In this document: positions 1 to 5,847 of the stretch, one piece after another
Layout of the letters: every line of letters begins with the position of its first letter
Position numbering within the stretch: position 1 is the stretch's first letter
Assembly: GCA_040902855.1 (NCBI GenBank)
Contig: JBBDWN010000024.1
Span: 1 to 7,693, forward strand
DNA length: 7,693 bases
Source: DATHWB01 sp040902855
GTDB taxonomy: Bacteria > Actinomycetota > Acidimicrobiia > Spongiisociales > ZC4RG35
Direction: 5' to 3'
The notes under the pieces: generated by a model
What the model saw: only the letters and a program-made list of their open reading frames with translations
Database searches by the model: none
Told to the model about the DNA's origin: nothing
Program-made: the position numbers and the translations under genes

Positions 1-5
1 CGATC

Positions 6-2147
6 TCAGCCCGGGTCGACGTCGCCGATCGAAATCAGGCGGTAGGCCCGCACCGGCATCTCTTTGCCCTTCAGCTCCAGATCTCCCAGCGGTTCGACGA
101 CCGCCTCTCCGGCGATCGCCTCGTAGGTGGCCGCCCCGATCACGACCGTCCCCGGCTCCGCCGCCCCTTCCAGCCGGGCCGCCACGTTCACGGCGTCTCC
201 CATCACGTTGAAGCTGCGCATCCGGTCGCTGCCGATGTTGCCGACCAGCGCCGGCCCGGTGTTGATGCCGATCCGAAAGCGCGGCCAGGTGGGATTCTGG
301 CTGGCCAGCTCCTCGATGGACTGCTGCATCGCCAGTGCCGTCCGAGCCGCCTGCCGGGCGTGGTCGGGCTGACGGGCCGGAGCGTTGAAGACGGCGAGCA
401 TGGCATCGCCCACGAACTGGATCACCGTCCCGCCGTGATCGAGGACGTGGGGGACTGCCGCACCGAAGTAGCGGTTGAGCACATCGACGACCTCCTCCGG
501 GCTCGACCGTTCCGAAAAGCTCGTGAAGCCTCGGAGGTCGGCGAAGAGCGCCGTCACTTCGAAGACCGCCCCGCCCAGAGTCGCCTGGGTGGGATCGGCG
601 AGGAGGGTGGAGGCCACGTCGGGAGACATGTACTGGCGGAACAGGGTGTCCAACTGGGAGTACAGCCGGGAGTTCTCCAGAGCGATGGACAGTTCGGCGG
701 TCAGTGTCTCGAACACGGCGCGATCGCCGTCGGAGAGCCGGCCGCCGGGCCGAAGGAACTCGACGGTTCCCGCCTGCTTGCCTGCCACGACGAGCGGATG
801 GCTGGAGTGATCACCACCGCCCTCCCATGCACCGGTGGCCAGTCCCGACGGGTATTCCATCGTTCCGTCTCGCAGCAGGCCGATCCGCATTCGGTCCCGC
901 CCGAAGGCGTCCGCGATGATCCCTACCACCCGACCCAGCATCTCGTCCTCGGTCTTTTCGACCCGGGCTTCAGCCCCCACTGACGCCAGCGCCCCCAGAC
1001 GGCGGGTCTGATCCCGCTCCTGGGCGAGGGCCTTGGCGGCTCTCCCCAGCACCCGTGTCTGGCCCTCGGTGAGGTCGAAACGGGCGGCGAGGCCGGCGGT
1101 GATCAGGTCGAGGTCGTCGTCGGTCAGGCCCGCCTGTTCGGAGCGTTCGAGGGCTGAGGTGAGCACTTCGAGGGCGCTGCCCAGCTCGGTACGCAGCCGG
1201 GCGACGGTCTCCTCTGTCGCCACCGCGTCGAACAGCCCAATGGATGAACCCTCCCGCCGGAACTGGACGTAGGCGGAGTAGGCGACGTATCCGAAGGCGG
1301 CGGTCATCAGGACGTGCCACAGCCACCAGGACAGGCGCCAACTGGTGGAGAACACCACCGCCACCATCGACTCAGCCAGCAGGACGTAGGCGGTGATCAT
1401 TCCGATGAGCATCACCGCCGGCCGACGGCGATGGATCAGGAAGTAGCGCAGGGCCGCAAATCCGAATAGTCCCACCGAGGTGAACGCCAGCATCGCCAGC
1501 GGCACGGATAGCGTCGCCCGGTCGGGTGGCGCATCGAGCGGGGGGACTTCGAGCAGCGACAGCGCCGCCCAGCCCGCTATCACCGCCAATAGGCCGGCCC
1601 GAATTCGCCGTTGATTGCGGACGACCGACGAGGCGCGGGCGGGTGTGAAGTCGGCCGAAGAGAGCGCCGCGAACACCGAGGCGATGCCGAGGCCCACCGG
1701 CGTCGCCACGAAGAAGCCGGTGTTCGGTCCGCTGACGAGGACGCCGGGGGTGGCGAGAGCGTGAAGGAAGAGGAAGCCGGCTGCGGCGATGAACGAGGCG
1801 GCGACGAGGATCAGCCGGGCATCGGAGTGGTCCCGAGCGGCGGATTGGATTCGCCATCCCAGGACGACGTTGGTCCCGGCCACTCCCAGCACGAGCCAGA
1901 AGTGGCTGGGCTGGTGCTCCCATTGGGCGTCGAGGTCCGGCTGGGCCAACAGCAGCCACAGTCCGAGGAGTGGCAGGGCGACATGGAGCGCCCACACCGC
2001 CGCCCGCACCGGCCCTCCCCTGCGGGCCAGGGACTGGGTGCTGTCTGCTTGCGGAGTACTGAACACACTCGGATGGTAGGAGTTGGCAGTGCGAGGTTCT
2101 CGACCATGAGTCCTCCCGACCGTCGCCGACGCCCTCGACCCGGCCAC
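6..2147 (-). CDS. Membrane-anchored class III adenylate/guanylate cyclase with GAF domain
   Basis: Makes a cyclic nucleotide second messenger, most likely cAMP, at the inner face of the membrane. The 713-residue product has about eight hydrophobic segments between residues 47 and 294, a helical linker (about 310-390), a GAF-like sensor domain (about 396-492) and a class III cyclase domain (about 525-705). The two metal-binding aspartates are D537 (in ALFADLRGF) and D581 (in FVGDAMLAVF), 44 residues apart as in the family; transition-state residues N654 and R658 lie in DAVNVAARLE. The substrate-selecting positions are Q577 and N647 rather than the usual Lys and Asp/Thr, so nucleotide preference is uncertain. 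The GTG start at 2147 is supported by a GAGGAGG Shine-Dalgarno at 2156-2162, eight bases upstream. It lies 23 bases after the Fic remnant and may be co-transcribed with the minus-strand genes before it. The ligand of the membrane and GAF parts cannot be told. Confidence 0.93.
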   Translation of the reverse strand: MAGSRASATVGRTHGREPRTANSYHPSVFSTPQADSTQSLARRGGPVRAAVWALHVALPLLGLWLLLAQPDLDAQWEHQPSHFWLVLGVAGTNVVLGWRIQSAARDHSDARLILVAASFIAAAGFLFLHALATPGVLVSGPNTGFFVATPVGLGIASVFAALSSADFTPARASSVVRNQRRIRAGLLAVIAGWAALSLLEVPPLDAPPDRATLSVPLAMLAFTSVGLFGFAALRYFLIHRRRPAVMLIGMITAYVLLAESMVAVVFSTSWRLSWWLWHVLMTAAFGYVAYSAYVQFRREGSSIGLFDAVATEETVARLRTELGSALEVLTSALERSEQAGLTDDDLDLITAGLAARFDLTEGQTRVLGRAAKALAQERDQTRRLGALASVGAEARVEKTEDEMLGRVVGIIADAFGRDRMRIGLLRDGTMEYPSGLATGAWEGGGDHSSHPLVVAGKQAGTVEFLRPGGRLSDGDRAVFETLTAELSIALENSRLYSQLDTLFRQYMSPDVASTLLADPTQATLGGAVFEVTALFADLRGFTSFSERSSPEEVVDVLNRYFGAAVPHVLDHGGTVIQFVGDAMLAVFNAPARQPDHARQAARTALAMQQSIEELASQNPTWPRFRIGINTGPALVGNIGSDRMRSFNVMGDAVNVAARLEGAAEPGTVVIGAATYEAIAGEAVVEPLGDLELKGKEMPVRAYRLISIGDVDPG

Positions 2148-2170
2148 GACTTGCGCCTCCTCTGATGAGG

Positions 2171-2527
2171 TCAGCGTCGCGGTGCGGGACGCGCCGGCGG
2201 ATCGGAGCGGGTATTGCCGGTGGCGCTGACAAGGCCGCGTTCCAAGGCGGTGAACAGGTCGAGGACGTCAGGGGCCTCGAAGACTCGGTACCGCTGCCTG
2301 CCGATATTGCGCTGGACGAGGATCCCGGCATCGACGAGCCGATTGACGGCGGCGCTCGCTGCAACCTTCGATCGGCCGACCAACCGCGACGCCGACTCGA
2401 CGGTGATGAGCGGCACACCGGGGAGAACGCCGATGAGAAGATCAGCCGCCGAGTCGGTACGCAACGGACCGACACTGTCTCTCCACCGCGCAATCAACTG
2501 ATCGATCCGGTCGGCGCCCAGATCGAG
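2171..2527 (-). pseudogene. C-terminal winged-helix remnant of a Fic/DOC family protein
   Basis: The frame encodes about 118 residues that resemble the C-terminal end of actinobacterial Fic proteins: a helix (RIDQLIARWRDSV), a winged-helix DNA-binding-like fold (ITVESASRLVGRSKVAASAAVNRLVDAGIL written in parts: ITVESASRLV, then GRSKVAASAAVNRL, then VDAGIL), a wing (NIGRQRYRVF) and the usual tail DLFTALERGL...ARPAPRR. The catalytic Fic core with its HPFxxGNGR loop is absent from this frame and from the neighbouring sequence, so AMPylation activity is not possible. The frame stays open upstream to 2608, but that part is a Pro/Arg-rich shadow of the overlapping gene at 2494-2832. No good start codon or RBS was found for the recognisable part. 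It is most likely a gene relic; a retained DNA-binding role is possible but unsupported. Confidence 0.72.
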
Positions 2528-2832
2528 CCGGGGTCGCCGTGGTCGGCGTTGGGGTTGGGGTTGGGGAGGATCTGTCCGAGGTCGGTTTCGATGGCGAGGA
2601 GACGCCACCGTTCGGTGACGAAGGCAGTGGTCATCCCCTCGTTCGCAGCGTTTCCGGCGTCGACCGCCTCATAGGTTCGGAGCGTCCCGTCGGAATCCTC
2701 CACGGTGATCAGGGCCAGATCGACTTTCCGCACCCTGACCTGTTCCCAAGTCTCGTGGTCTTCCCATGCCAGACGAGCCTGAGTCGGATGCACCGACCGT
2801 CCTCGGCGGTCGGTGCCACTCTGCTCACTCAT
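2494..2832 (-). CDS. Small hypothetical protein downstream of NYN nuclease
   Basis: A 112-residue protein of unknown function. The N-terminus is polar (MSEQSGTDRRGRS); the middle (about residues 24-85) alternates hydrophobic and charged residues, as in a small beta-rich fold (WEQVRVRKVDLALITVED, then TTAFVTERWRLLAIETDL). There is no signal peptide or membrane segment. The C-terminus, PNPNPN followed by a Gly/Pro-rich tail, is coded by a GGGGTT-type tandem repeat and by sequence that in another frame belongs to the Fic remnant, so the original C-terminus may have been replaced. The ATG at 2832 is preferred because the protein begins naturally there; an in-frame ATG at 2865, 12 bases after the NYN stop, is the alternative. 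Neither has a strong RBS. Its position directly behind the nuclease would suit an antitoxin or accessory partner, but this is inference only. Confidence 0.6.
   Translation of the reverse strand: MSEQSGTDRRGRSVHPTQARLAWEDHETWEQVRVRKVDLALITVEDSDGTLRTYEAVDAGNAANEGMTTAFVTERWRLLAIETDLGQILPNPNPNADHGDPGSIWAPTGSIS
2549..2566. repeat. Short (TTGGGG)3 tandem repeat
   Basis: Three TTGGGG units in a row on the plus strand. On the minus strand they encode the Pro-Asn-Pro-Asn-Pro-Asn stretch of the small hypothetical protein. They lie at the point where that protein passes into Fic-derived sequence. With the neighbouring GG pairs the G-rich strand could form a weak quadruplex, but only three runs of four G are present. 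Confidence 0.8.
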
Positions 2833-2877
2833 CGTGCGAATTTCCGCATCACGTGTGCCGACCATCCAATCCGGAGC

Positions 2878-3483
2878 TCACTTTGTGTAATCAATCGAGT
2901 CCTCCACCGCCTCGTACACCTCGGGCCCGAGCCAATGGCACCAGATGTTCATGCCTTTGACCGTGAGTCTGGGGCTGTAGACATCGGGTCGCTGCCAGGC
3001 GGCCACCTCGACCCGCACACCGTGCAGCTCGCTCGCCACCACCTCGAGAGCAGGCCGCAGATCGGTGTCGAGCGACATGATGATTCCCACGTCGTACCAA
3101 CCCTTGACAGCGCCCATCACGAAGTCGACGGCGAGGGATACGTCTATCCCCTTCTCTTCGGCCTTGGACCTCGGATAATCGGACGGATACCGAAGCGGTC
3201 GGGTCACCACGGTCGTGCCGATTTCCTTCGACCAGGCGTCATTCTGAGCACGGGCGGCTCCGTAGCCCTTGCTGTCGAACTTCGGAGATGGGATCCCTCG
3301 ATACACTCGGACCCCGCCCAGCGTCCGGTCATAGGGGCTTGTCTCGACCAGATATTCGCCTACGCGCCGCGGGTTGAACTGCCCGTCCCAATGCCAGAGC
3401 GCGGTGGTGTCGTAGAACGAGTCCCGGGCCGCCCAGTAGCTGTTCTGATAGTCGACGAACAGCATCACGCGTTGGCTTGGCAC
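2878..3483 (-). CDS. NYN/PIN-like (LabA/DUF88 family) nuclease
   Basis: Predicted metal-dependent ribonuclease of the NYN branch of the PIN-like fold, 201 residues, cytoplasmic. Acidic residues expected of the active site are visible: D11 in LFVDYQN, with N14 close by; D114 and D120 in KGIDVSLAVDF; and D139 and D141 in SLDTDLRPAL. The KGIDVSLAVD and SxDxD patterns are typical of the family. The GTG at 3483 gives the longest form; GTG at 3468 and ATG at 3465 are in-frame alternatives that still keep D11, and none has a clear Shine-Dalgarno. The start lies only about 11 bases after the T-tract of an intrinsic terminator, so expression depends on read-through or on a promoter buried in the hairpin region. 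The RNA target is unknown. NYN nucleases occur in RNA processing, in toxin systems and in anti-phage loci. Confidence 0.87.
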   Translation of the reverse strand: MPSQRVMLFVDYQNSYWAARDSFYDTTALWHWDGQFNPRRVGEYLVETSPYDRTLGGVRVYRGIPSPKFDSKGYGAARAQNDAWSKEIGTTVVTRPLRYPSDYPRSKAEEKGIDVSLAVDFVMGAVKGWYDVGIIMSLDTDLRPALEVVASELHGVRVEVAAWQRPDVYSPRLTVKGMNIWCHWLGPEVYEAVEDSIDYTK

Positions 3484-3494
3484 CGTCGCCCCGT

Positions 3495-3539
3495 GAAAAA
3501 ATAAACCCCGCGAGTGCGGGCAATGCCCGGACCGCGGGG
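3495..3539 (-). terminator. Intrinsic terminator after the VWA gene
   Basis: On the minus strand an outer 7-bp stem (3533-3539 with 3506-3512, CCCCGCG/CGCGGGG) encloses an inner 5-bp stem (CGGGC/GCCCG, 3517-3521 with 3525-3529) with an AAT loop. It is followed directly by TTTATTTTTT (3505-3496). This is a textbook Rho-independent terminator for the VWA transcript. It has no T-tract on the plus strand, so it works in one direction. The NYN start codon follows within about a dozen bases. Confidence 0.85.
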
Positions 3540-3549
3540 AGAATTAGGT

Positions 3550-3591
3550 GTCAGCGTATCGGGTATCCCGCCAGATGCCAATAGCGCTGAC
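3550..3591. repeat. Inverted repeat between VWA stop and terminator
   Basis: GTCAGCG (3550-3556) and CGCTGAC (3585-3591) form a 7-bp inverted repeat with a second small hairpin inside (CGGG-TAT-CCCG, 3560-3570). It begins next to the VWA stop codon. It may add a 3' structure to the VWA messenger in front of the terminator. No T-tract follows it, so on its own it is not a terminator. Confidence 0.5.
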
Positions 3592-3592
3592 G

Positions 3593-4297
3593 TCATTCAT
3601 CCTCCAGGAACTTGTCGGCTTCCATCATCCGGGCGAACCGCTCCTTGCGGCGGTACGCCAGTGACGACTTGGAGACCTGGTCCCACATCTCCTTGGTGCC
3701 CTGGGCGGACTTGTCCCAGTCCCGACGGTTGGAGGCGGAGAACCCGAGACGCCCACCTTCAGCGAACGAGTCCTGGTCTGCGCCGAGGAACACGAATACC
3801 CAGCCGGCCACCCGCCGCGCCTCGATCAGACCTTTGACCGCCGCCAGCGTGTATTCCTTGCTGGCGTTCTCCAGACCGTCGGTGATGATCAGCACCACCT
3901 GGTCTTCTTCCTCCCGTCCGAGCTGGGACCGTTCTGCGATGCCGGCGTCGATCCGGGCGATCATCCGACCGACTGCATCCAGCAGCGGGGTCAACCCCCG
4001 CGGCAGATACTTGCGAGCATCCAACCGAGCCGTCTGCAGGTCCTCGCCGTCGATGAGCACCTCGAACGGATCGTCCGCGTCGAACTGCACCAGGCTGATC
4101 CGGGCCGATCCTGTTGCCTGCCGCTGTTCTTCCACGAACGCCTGAAACCCTCCGATCATGTCCGAGGCGATCGACCTCATCGACCCCGACCGATCCAACA
4201 CCACCGACAGGTTCACCGGCGCCGTCTTCGTCACTTCCTGACCTTCAACCTGGCTCTCCGACTGACCTTCAACATGACCTTCCACACTCTGTTCCAT
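3593..4297 (-). CDS. Von Willebrand factor type A (VWA) domain protein
   Basis: A 234-residue, apparently soluble single-domain VWA protein. The metal-ion-dependent adhesion site is complete: D35, S37 and S39 in LDRSGSM, T103 in GLTPLLDAV, and D140 in LIITDGLEN, so it should bind a divalent metal and a partner protein. The N-terminus (residues 4-21) is a low-complexity acidic tail with a repeated V-E-G-H/Q unit. There is no signal peptide or membrane helix. The ATG at 4297 is chosen because AAAGGAG stands seven bases upstream; the frame is open further but that part looks non-coding. It follows the Cys/His gene by 47 bases with no obvious terminator between, so the two probably form an operon. 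Stand-alone VWA proteins of this kind commonly act with ATPases or in stress and conflict systems; no partner ATPase is visible here. Confidence 0.9.
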   Translation of the reverse strand: MEQSVEGHVEGQSESQVEGQEVTKTAPVNLSVVLDRSGSMRSIASDMIGGFQAFVEEQRQATGSARISLVQFDADDPFEVLIDGEDLQTARLDARKYLPRGLTPLLDAVGRMIARIDAGIAERSQLGREEEDQVVLIITDGLENASKEYTLAAVKGLIEARRVAGWVFVFLGADQDSFAEGGRLGFSASNRRDWDKSAQGTKEMWDQVSKSSLAYRRKERFARMMEADKFLEDE

Positions 4298-4344
4298 ACA
4301 CCCACTCCTTTCGTTTCCACCATCACAGACAGGTACGACAGAAT

Positions 4345-4593
4345 TCATCGCCGCCAGCGACAGGTCCGGCATGGCCGCCGGCCGGATCGCCGGGCCGCCG
4401 ACATCGCCACCCGTTCGATCGCCCCGACGACACCACCCCGGTTCGCCACGATGTCCTGTCCCTTTCGCAACGCTTGGCAGTTGCGGACGAGGTGGAACGC
4501 TCGTCCACCTTCGGAGACCCACACCACCGGCTGATCACCAGACGGACACAGCGGACACCGCCCGATAATTCCGTGCTTGCGACACACACCCAT
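4345..4593 (-). CDS. Small Cys/His protein with two likely zinc-binding sites
   Basis: An 82-residue basic protein, not assigned to a named family. Two clusters suggest zinc sites: C4-H7-C13-C16 (CRKH...CPLC) at the N-terminus, and H34-C39...C75-C78 (AFHLVRNC...RRPCRTC). The second resembles the small Ada-like metal-binding motif in which a His-x4-Cys pair is followed, after a GRRPC turn, by CxxC. The ATG at 4593 has GGAGGT five bases upstream, a strong RBS. The RBS and start lie in a 30-base segment found again at the window end. It appears to be the first gene of an operon with the VWA gene. A role in nucleic-acid or protein binding is likely from the zinc motifs and charge, but is inference. 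Confidence 0.72.
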   Translation of the reverse strand: MGVCRKHGIIGRCPLCPSGDQPVVWVSEGGRAFHLVRNCQALRKGQDIVANRGGVVGAIERVAMSAARRSGRRPCRTCRWRR

Positions 4594-4616
4594 TCGCCAC
4601 CTCCATCACTCGAGCC
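4587..4616 (-). repeat. 30-bp exact direct repeat, copy 1 (RBS/start segment)
   Basis: Identical to 7664-7693, in the same orientation. On the minus strand it carries GGAGGTGGCGAATGGGTG, the Shine-Dalgarno and first codons of the Cys/His gene. The left edge is sharp: the two copies diverge at once below 4587 and 7664. The other edge cannot be fixed because copy 2 runs to the end of the window. Confidence 0.95.
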
Positions 4617-4643
4617 GACTGACACCGGCCCTGGTGGAGAGGC

Positions 4644-4673
4644 TCTCTACGGGATGACCGAGCCTGCCGTCAA
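4644..4673 (-). promoter_or_regulatory. Candidate promoter for the Cys/His-VWA operon
   Basis: On the minus strand TTGACG (4673-4668, five of six consensus -35 bases) stands 18 bases before TAGAGA (4649-4644, a weak -10). It would start transcription near 4636, giving a leader of about 43 bases before the ATG at 4593. Spacing and position fit, but the -10 is poor. Confidence 0.4.
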
Positions 4674-4687
4674 GACCCGGTCACGGG

Positions 4688-4725
4688 TTCCCAACCCCTT
4701 CGGGGTTGGGAAGAATTTTTCGCGA
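4688..4725 (+). repeat. Hairpin + TTTCGCGA element, copy 1 (terminator-like)
   Basis: A perfect 11-bp stem (TTCCCAACCCC, 4688-4698, with 4702-4712) and a TTC loop, followed by GAATTTTT and CGCGA. It has the form of a plus-strand intrinsic terminator, yet no plus-strand gene lies upstream. A diverged copy with the same order of parts is at 5731-5769, which argues for a dispersed element rather than a simple terminator. Confidence 0.7.
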
Positions 4726-4779
4726 ACTACTCCGGAGAGGCGCCGTCATCCTGTGAGCCATGCGCATCGCAATGGTTCT

Positions 4780-4822
4780 CGACCCCGGGGACTGCAGCAG
4801 GGCGAGCCGATGGCCGGGGTCG
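4780..4822. repeat. 9-bp inverted repeat upstream of vapB
   Basis: CGACCCCGG (4780-4788) and CCGGGGTCG (4814-4822) are perfect inverted copies 25 bases apart, just before the vapBC promoter. No T-tract follows. It could be a hairpin or a two-site regulator target; this is not decided by the sequence. Confidence 0.5.
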
Positions 4823-4852
4823 CCTGACTTTCGGTCATCGTCGGAATGCTGT

Positions 4853-4868
4853 TATGATGTGCCATCAT
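4853..4868 (+). promoter_or_regulatory. vapBC -10 element and operator palindrome
   Basis: TATGAT (4853-4858) matches five of six bases of the -10 consensus and would start transcription at about 4865-4867, that is at the ATG itself. The perfect inverted repeat ATGATG-TGC-CATCAT (4854-4868) covers the -10 and the start codon. RHH antitoxins usually repress their own operon by binding such a palindrome, so this is the likely autoregulatory site. No clear -35 is seen. Confidence 0.6.
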
Positions 4869-5115
4869 GCGTACGCAGATCGCCCTCAACCCTGAGCACC
4901 ATGCCCAGGCGAAACAGAAGGCGGCGCAGATGGGCATCACCATGGCTGAATACATCCGCCGCCTGGTAGCCCGCGACCTGGACTCCACCGCTCCGGAAGC
5001 CAGCCCGGAGGCGATTATCGGGATCGGCAGGTCGGGCGGCAGCGACATCGTGCGGGAATCGAAGACGAAGATCATCGCCGACGCCGTCGCCTCCCAGAAC
5101 GCACCCACTAGGTGA
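4867..5115 (+). CDS. vapB: VapB-type ribbon-helix-helix antitoxin
   Basis: An 82-residue antitoxin that binds and neutralises the VapC product of the next gene and, with it, represses the operon. Residues 1-40 fit a ribbon-helix-helix DNA-binding domain: a short strand (MRTQIALN) and two helices (EHHAQAKQKAAQMG and MAEYIRRLVARDLD). Residues about 45-82 are the expected flexible toxin-binding tail. There is no Shine-Dalgarno before the ATG and a -10 element sits nine bases upstream, so the mRNA is probably leaderless. Its TGA stop (5113-5115) overlaps the GTG start of the toxin (5112-5114), implying coupled translation. Confidence 0.9.
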   Translation: MRTQIALNPEHHAQAKQKAAQMGITMAEYIRRLVARDLDSTAPEASPEAIIGIGRSGGSDIVRESKTKIIADAVASQNAPTR

Positions 5116-5528
5116 CGGTCTTCGTCGACACATCCGCCTGGTACGCGGCAGCAGATGCAGACGACCGAAGCCACCAACGCGCCGCCTCGCTCCTCCGGGA
5201 GTTCTCCGGTGACCTCCTGACCACCGATCACGTGCTTGTCGAGACCTGGTACCTGACACGGGCACGCCTTGGCGCCAGTACCGCCGAGCGTCTCCTCGCC
5301 GAGATACGTGCCGGCATCGCCCGGATCGAAAACACCGAGCTGTCCGACCTCGAAGTTGCCGCCGCCATCGCCGATCGATTCTCGGACCAGGACTTCTCGA
5401 TCGTGGATCGCACGTGCTGGTCGGTCATGCTGCGTCTCGGCGTTCATGAGGCCATCGCCTTCGACCGCGACTACTCCATCTTCCGACACGGCCCGCGAGC
5501 GGATAGAGCTTTCGTCGTACATTCGTGA
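5112..5528 (+). CDS. vapC: VapC-type PIN domain toxin ribonuclease
   Basis: A 138-residue PIN domain ribonuclease; VapC toxins cleave tRNA or rRNA and stop growth when free of antitoxin. Conserved acidic residues are present: D6 in VFVDTSAW, E44 in HVLVETWYL, D99 in FSIVDRTCW and D118 (with D120) in AFDRDY. The length is usual for the family and the domain is complete, so the toxin should be active. The GTG start overlaps the vapB stop by four bases (GTGA). No terminator was found directly behind it. The RNA target cannot be inferred. Confidence 0.94.
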   Translation: MTVFVDTSAWYAAADADDRSHQRAASLLREFSGDLLTTDHVLVETWYLTRARLGASTAERLLAEIRAGIARIENTELSDLEVAAAIADRFSDQDFSIVDRTCWSVMLRLGVHEAIAFDRDYSIFRHGPRADRAFVVHS

Positions 5529-5847
5529 CGTCGCACGCAGGGCCGGGAAGCCGTCATAGACGTAGGGCACTCATGGCGACGGTCAGACGGCCGACCGCAA
5601 CATCTCGGTCTCCCGGCGATCCGGTGCGGAAGGCGCAGTCCAGCCCCCCTTCCGGTGTCACCTCCACGGTTCGTCCGACGGCGAGCCTCTCAACGGGACA
5701 ACTACTCGATCCGTCAAGTGTCGACCCCGGAATCCCAACCTCTTGGGGTTGAGATTGAACCTTTCGCGACCTGGCGCTCGACCCAGCCCGTCCCCCGCTT
5801 TCGATAGCACATAGGCTGGGAAGCGCCCGCCAACGAAGGCACACCGC
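5529..5847. other. Intergenic stretch with a repeat element and no convincing gene
   Basis: Between the toxin and the luciferase-family gene. It contains the second hairpin/TTTCGCGA element (5731-5769) and a weakly coding-like minus-strand frame ending at 5554, which has no RBS and no recognisable homology. No clear promoter for the gene at 5848 was found. Confidence 0.5.
5731..5769 (+). repeat. Hairpin + TTTCGCGA element, copy 2 (diverged)
   Basis: AATCCCAACC (5731-5740) pairs with GGTTGAGATT (5747-5756) with one mismatch, then GAACC and TTTCGCGA (5762-5769). It shares the CCCAACC...GGGGTTG core and the TTTCGCGA tail with 4688-4725, with a one-base length difference between hairpin and tail. 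The T-tract is broken, so this copy is a poor terminator. Confidence 0.6.

Noticed and set aside
1372..2493. 373-residue minus-strand frame overlapping the cyclase and Fic remnant
   Set aside because: Pro/Arg/Ser-rich out-of-frame translation of the cyclase N-terminus; the cyclase frame has real membrane segments and a good RBS.
2549..2566. Telomere-like or strong G-quadruplex sequence
   Set aside because: Only three runs of four G and inside a coding frame; too short for either claim.
2539..3504. 321-residue plus-strand frame opposite the NYN nuclease
   Set aside because: The minus-strand nuclease has catalytic-type aspartates and family motifs; this frame has none.
4298..4522. N-terminal extension of the VWA protein to 4522
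   Set aside because: The extension overlaps the Cys/His gene in another frame, and a good Shine-Dalgarno marks the ATG at 4297.
4688..4720. Intrinsic terminator for a plus-strand gene
   Set aside because: The structure fits, but no plus-strand gene or recognisable RNA lies upstream, and a second diverged copy exists; kept as a repeat element instead.
4746..5570. 274-residue minus-strand reading frame opposite vapBC
   Set aside because: It is antisense to a well-supported vapB/vapC pair, has a Cys/Arg-rich composition without domain motifs and no RBS, so it is a shadow frame of high-GC DNA.
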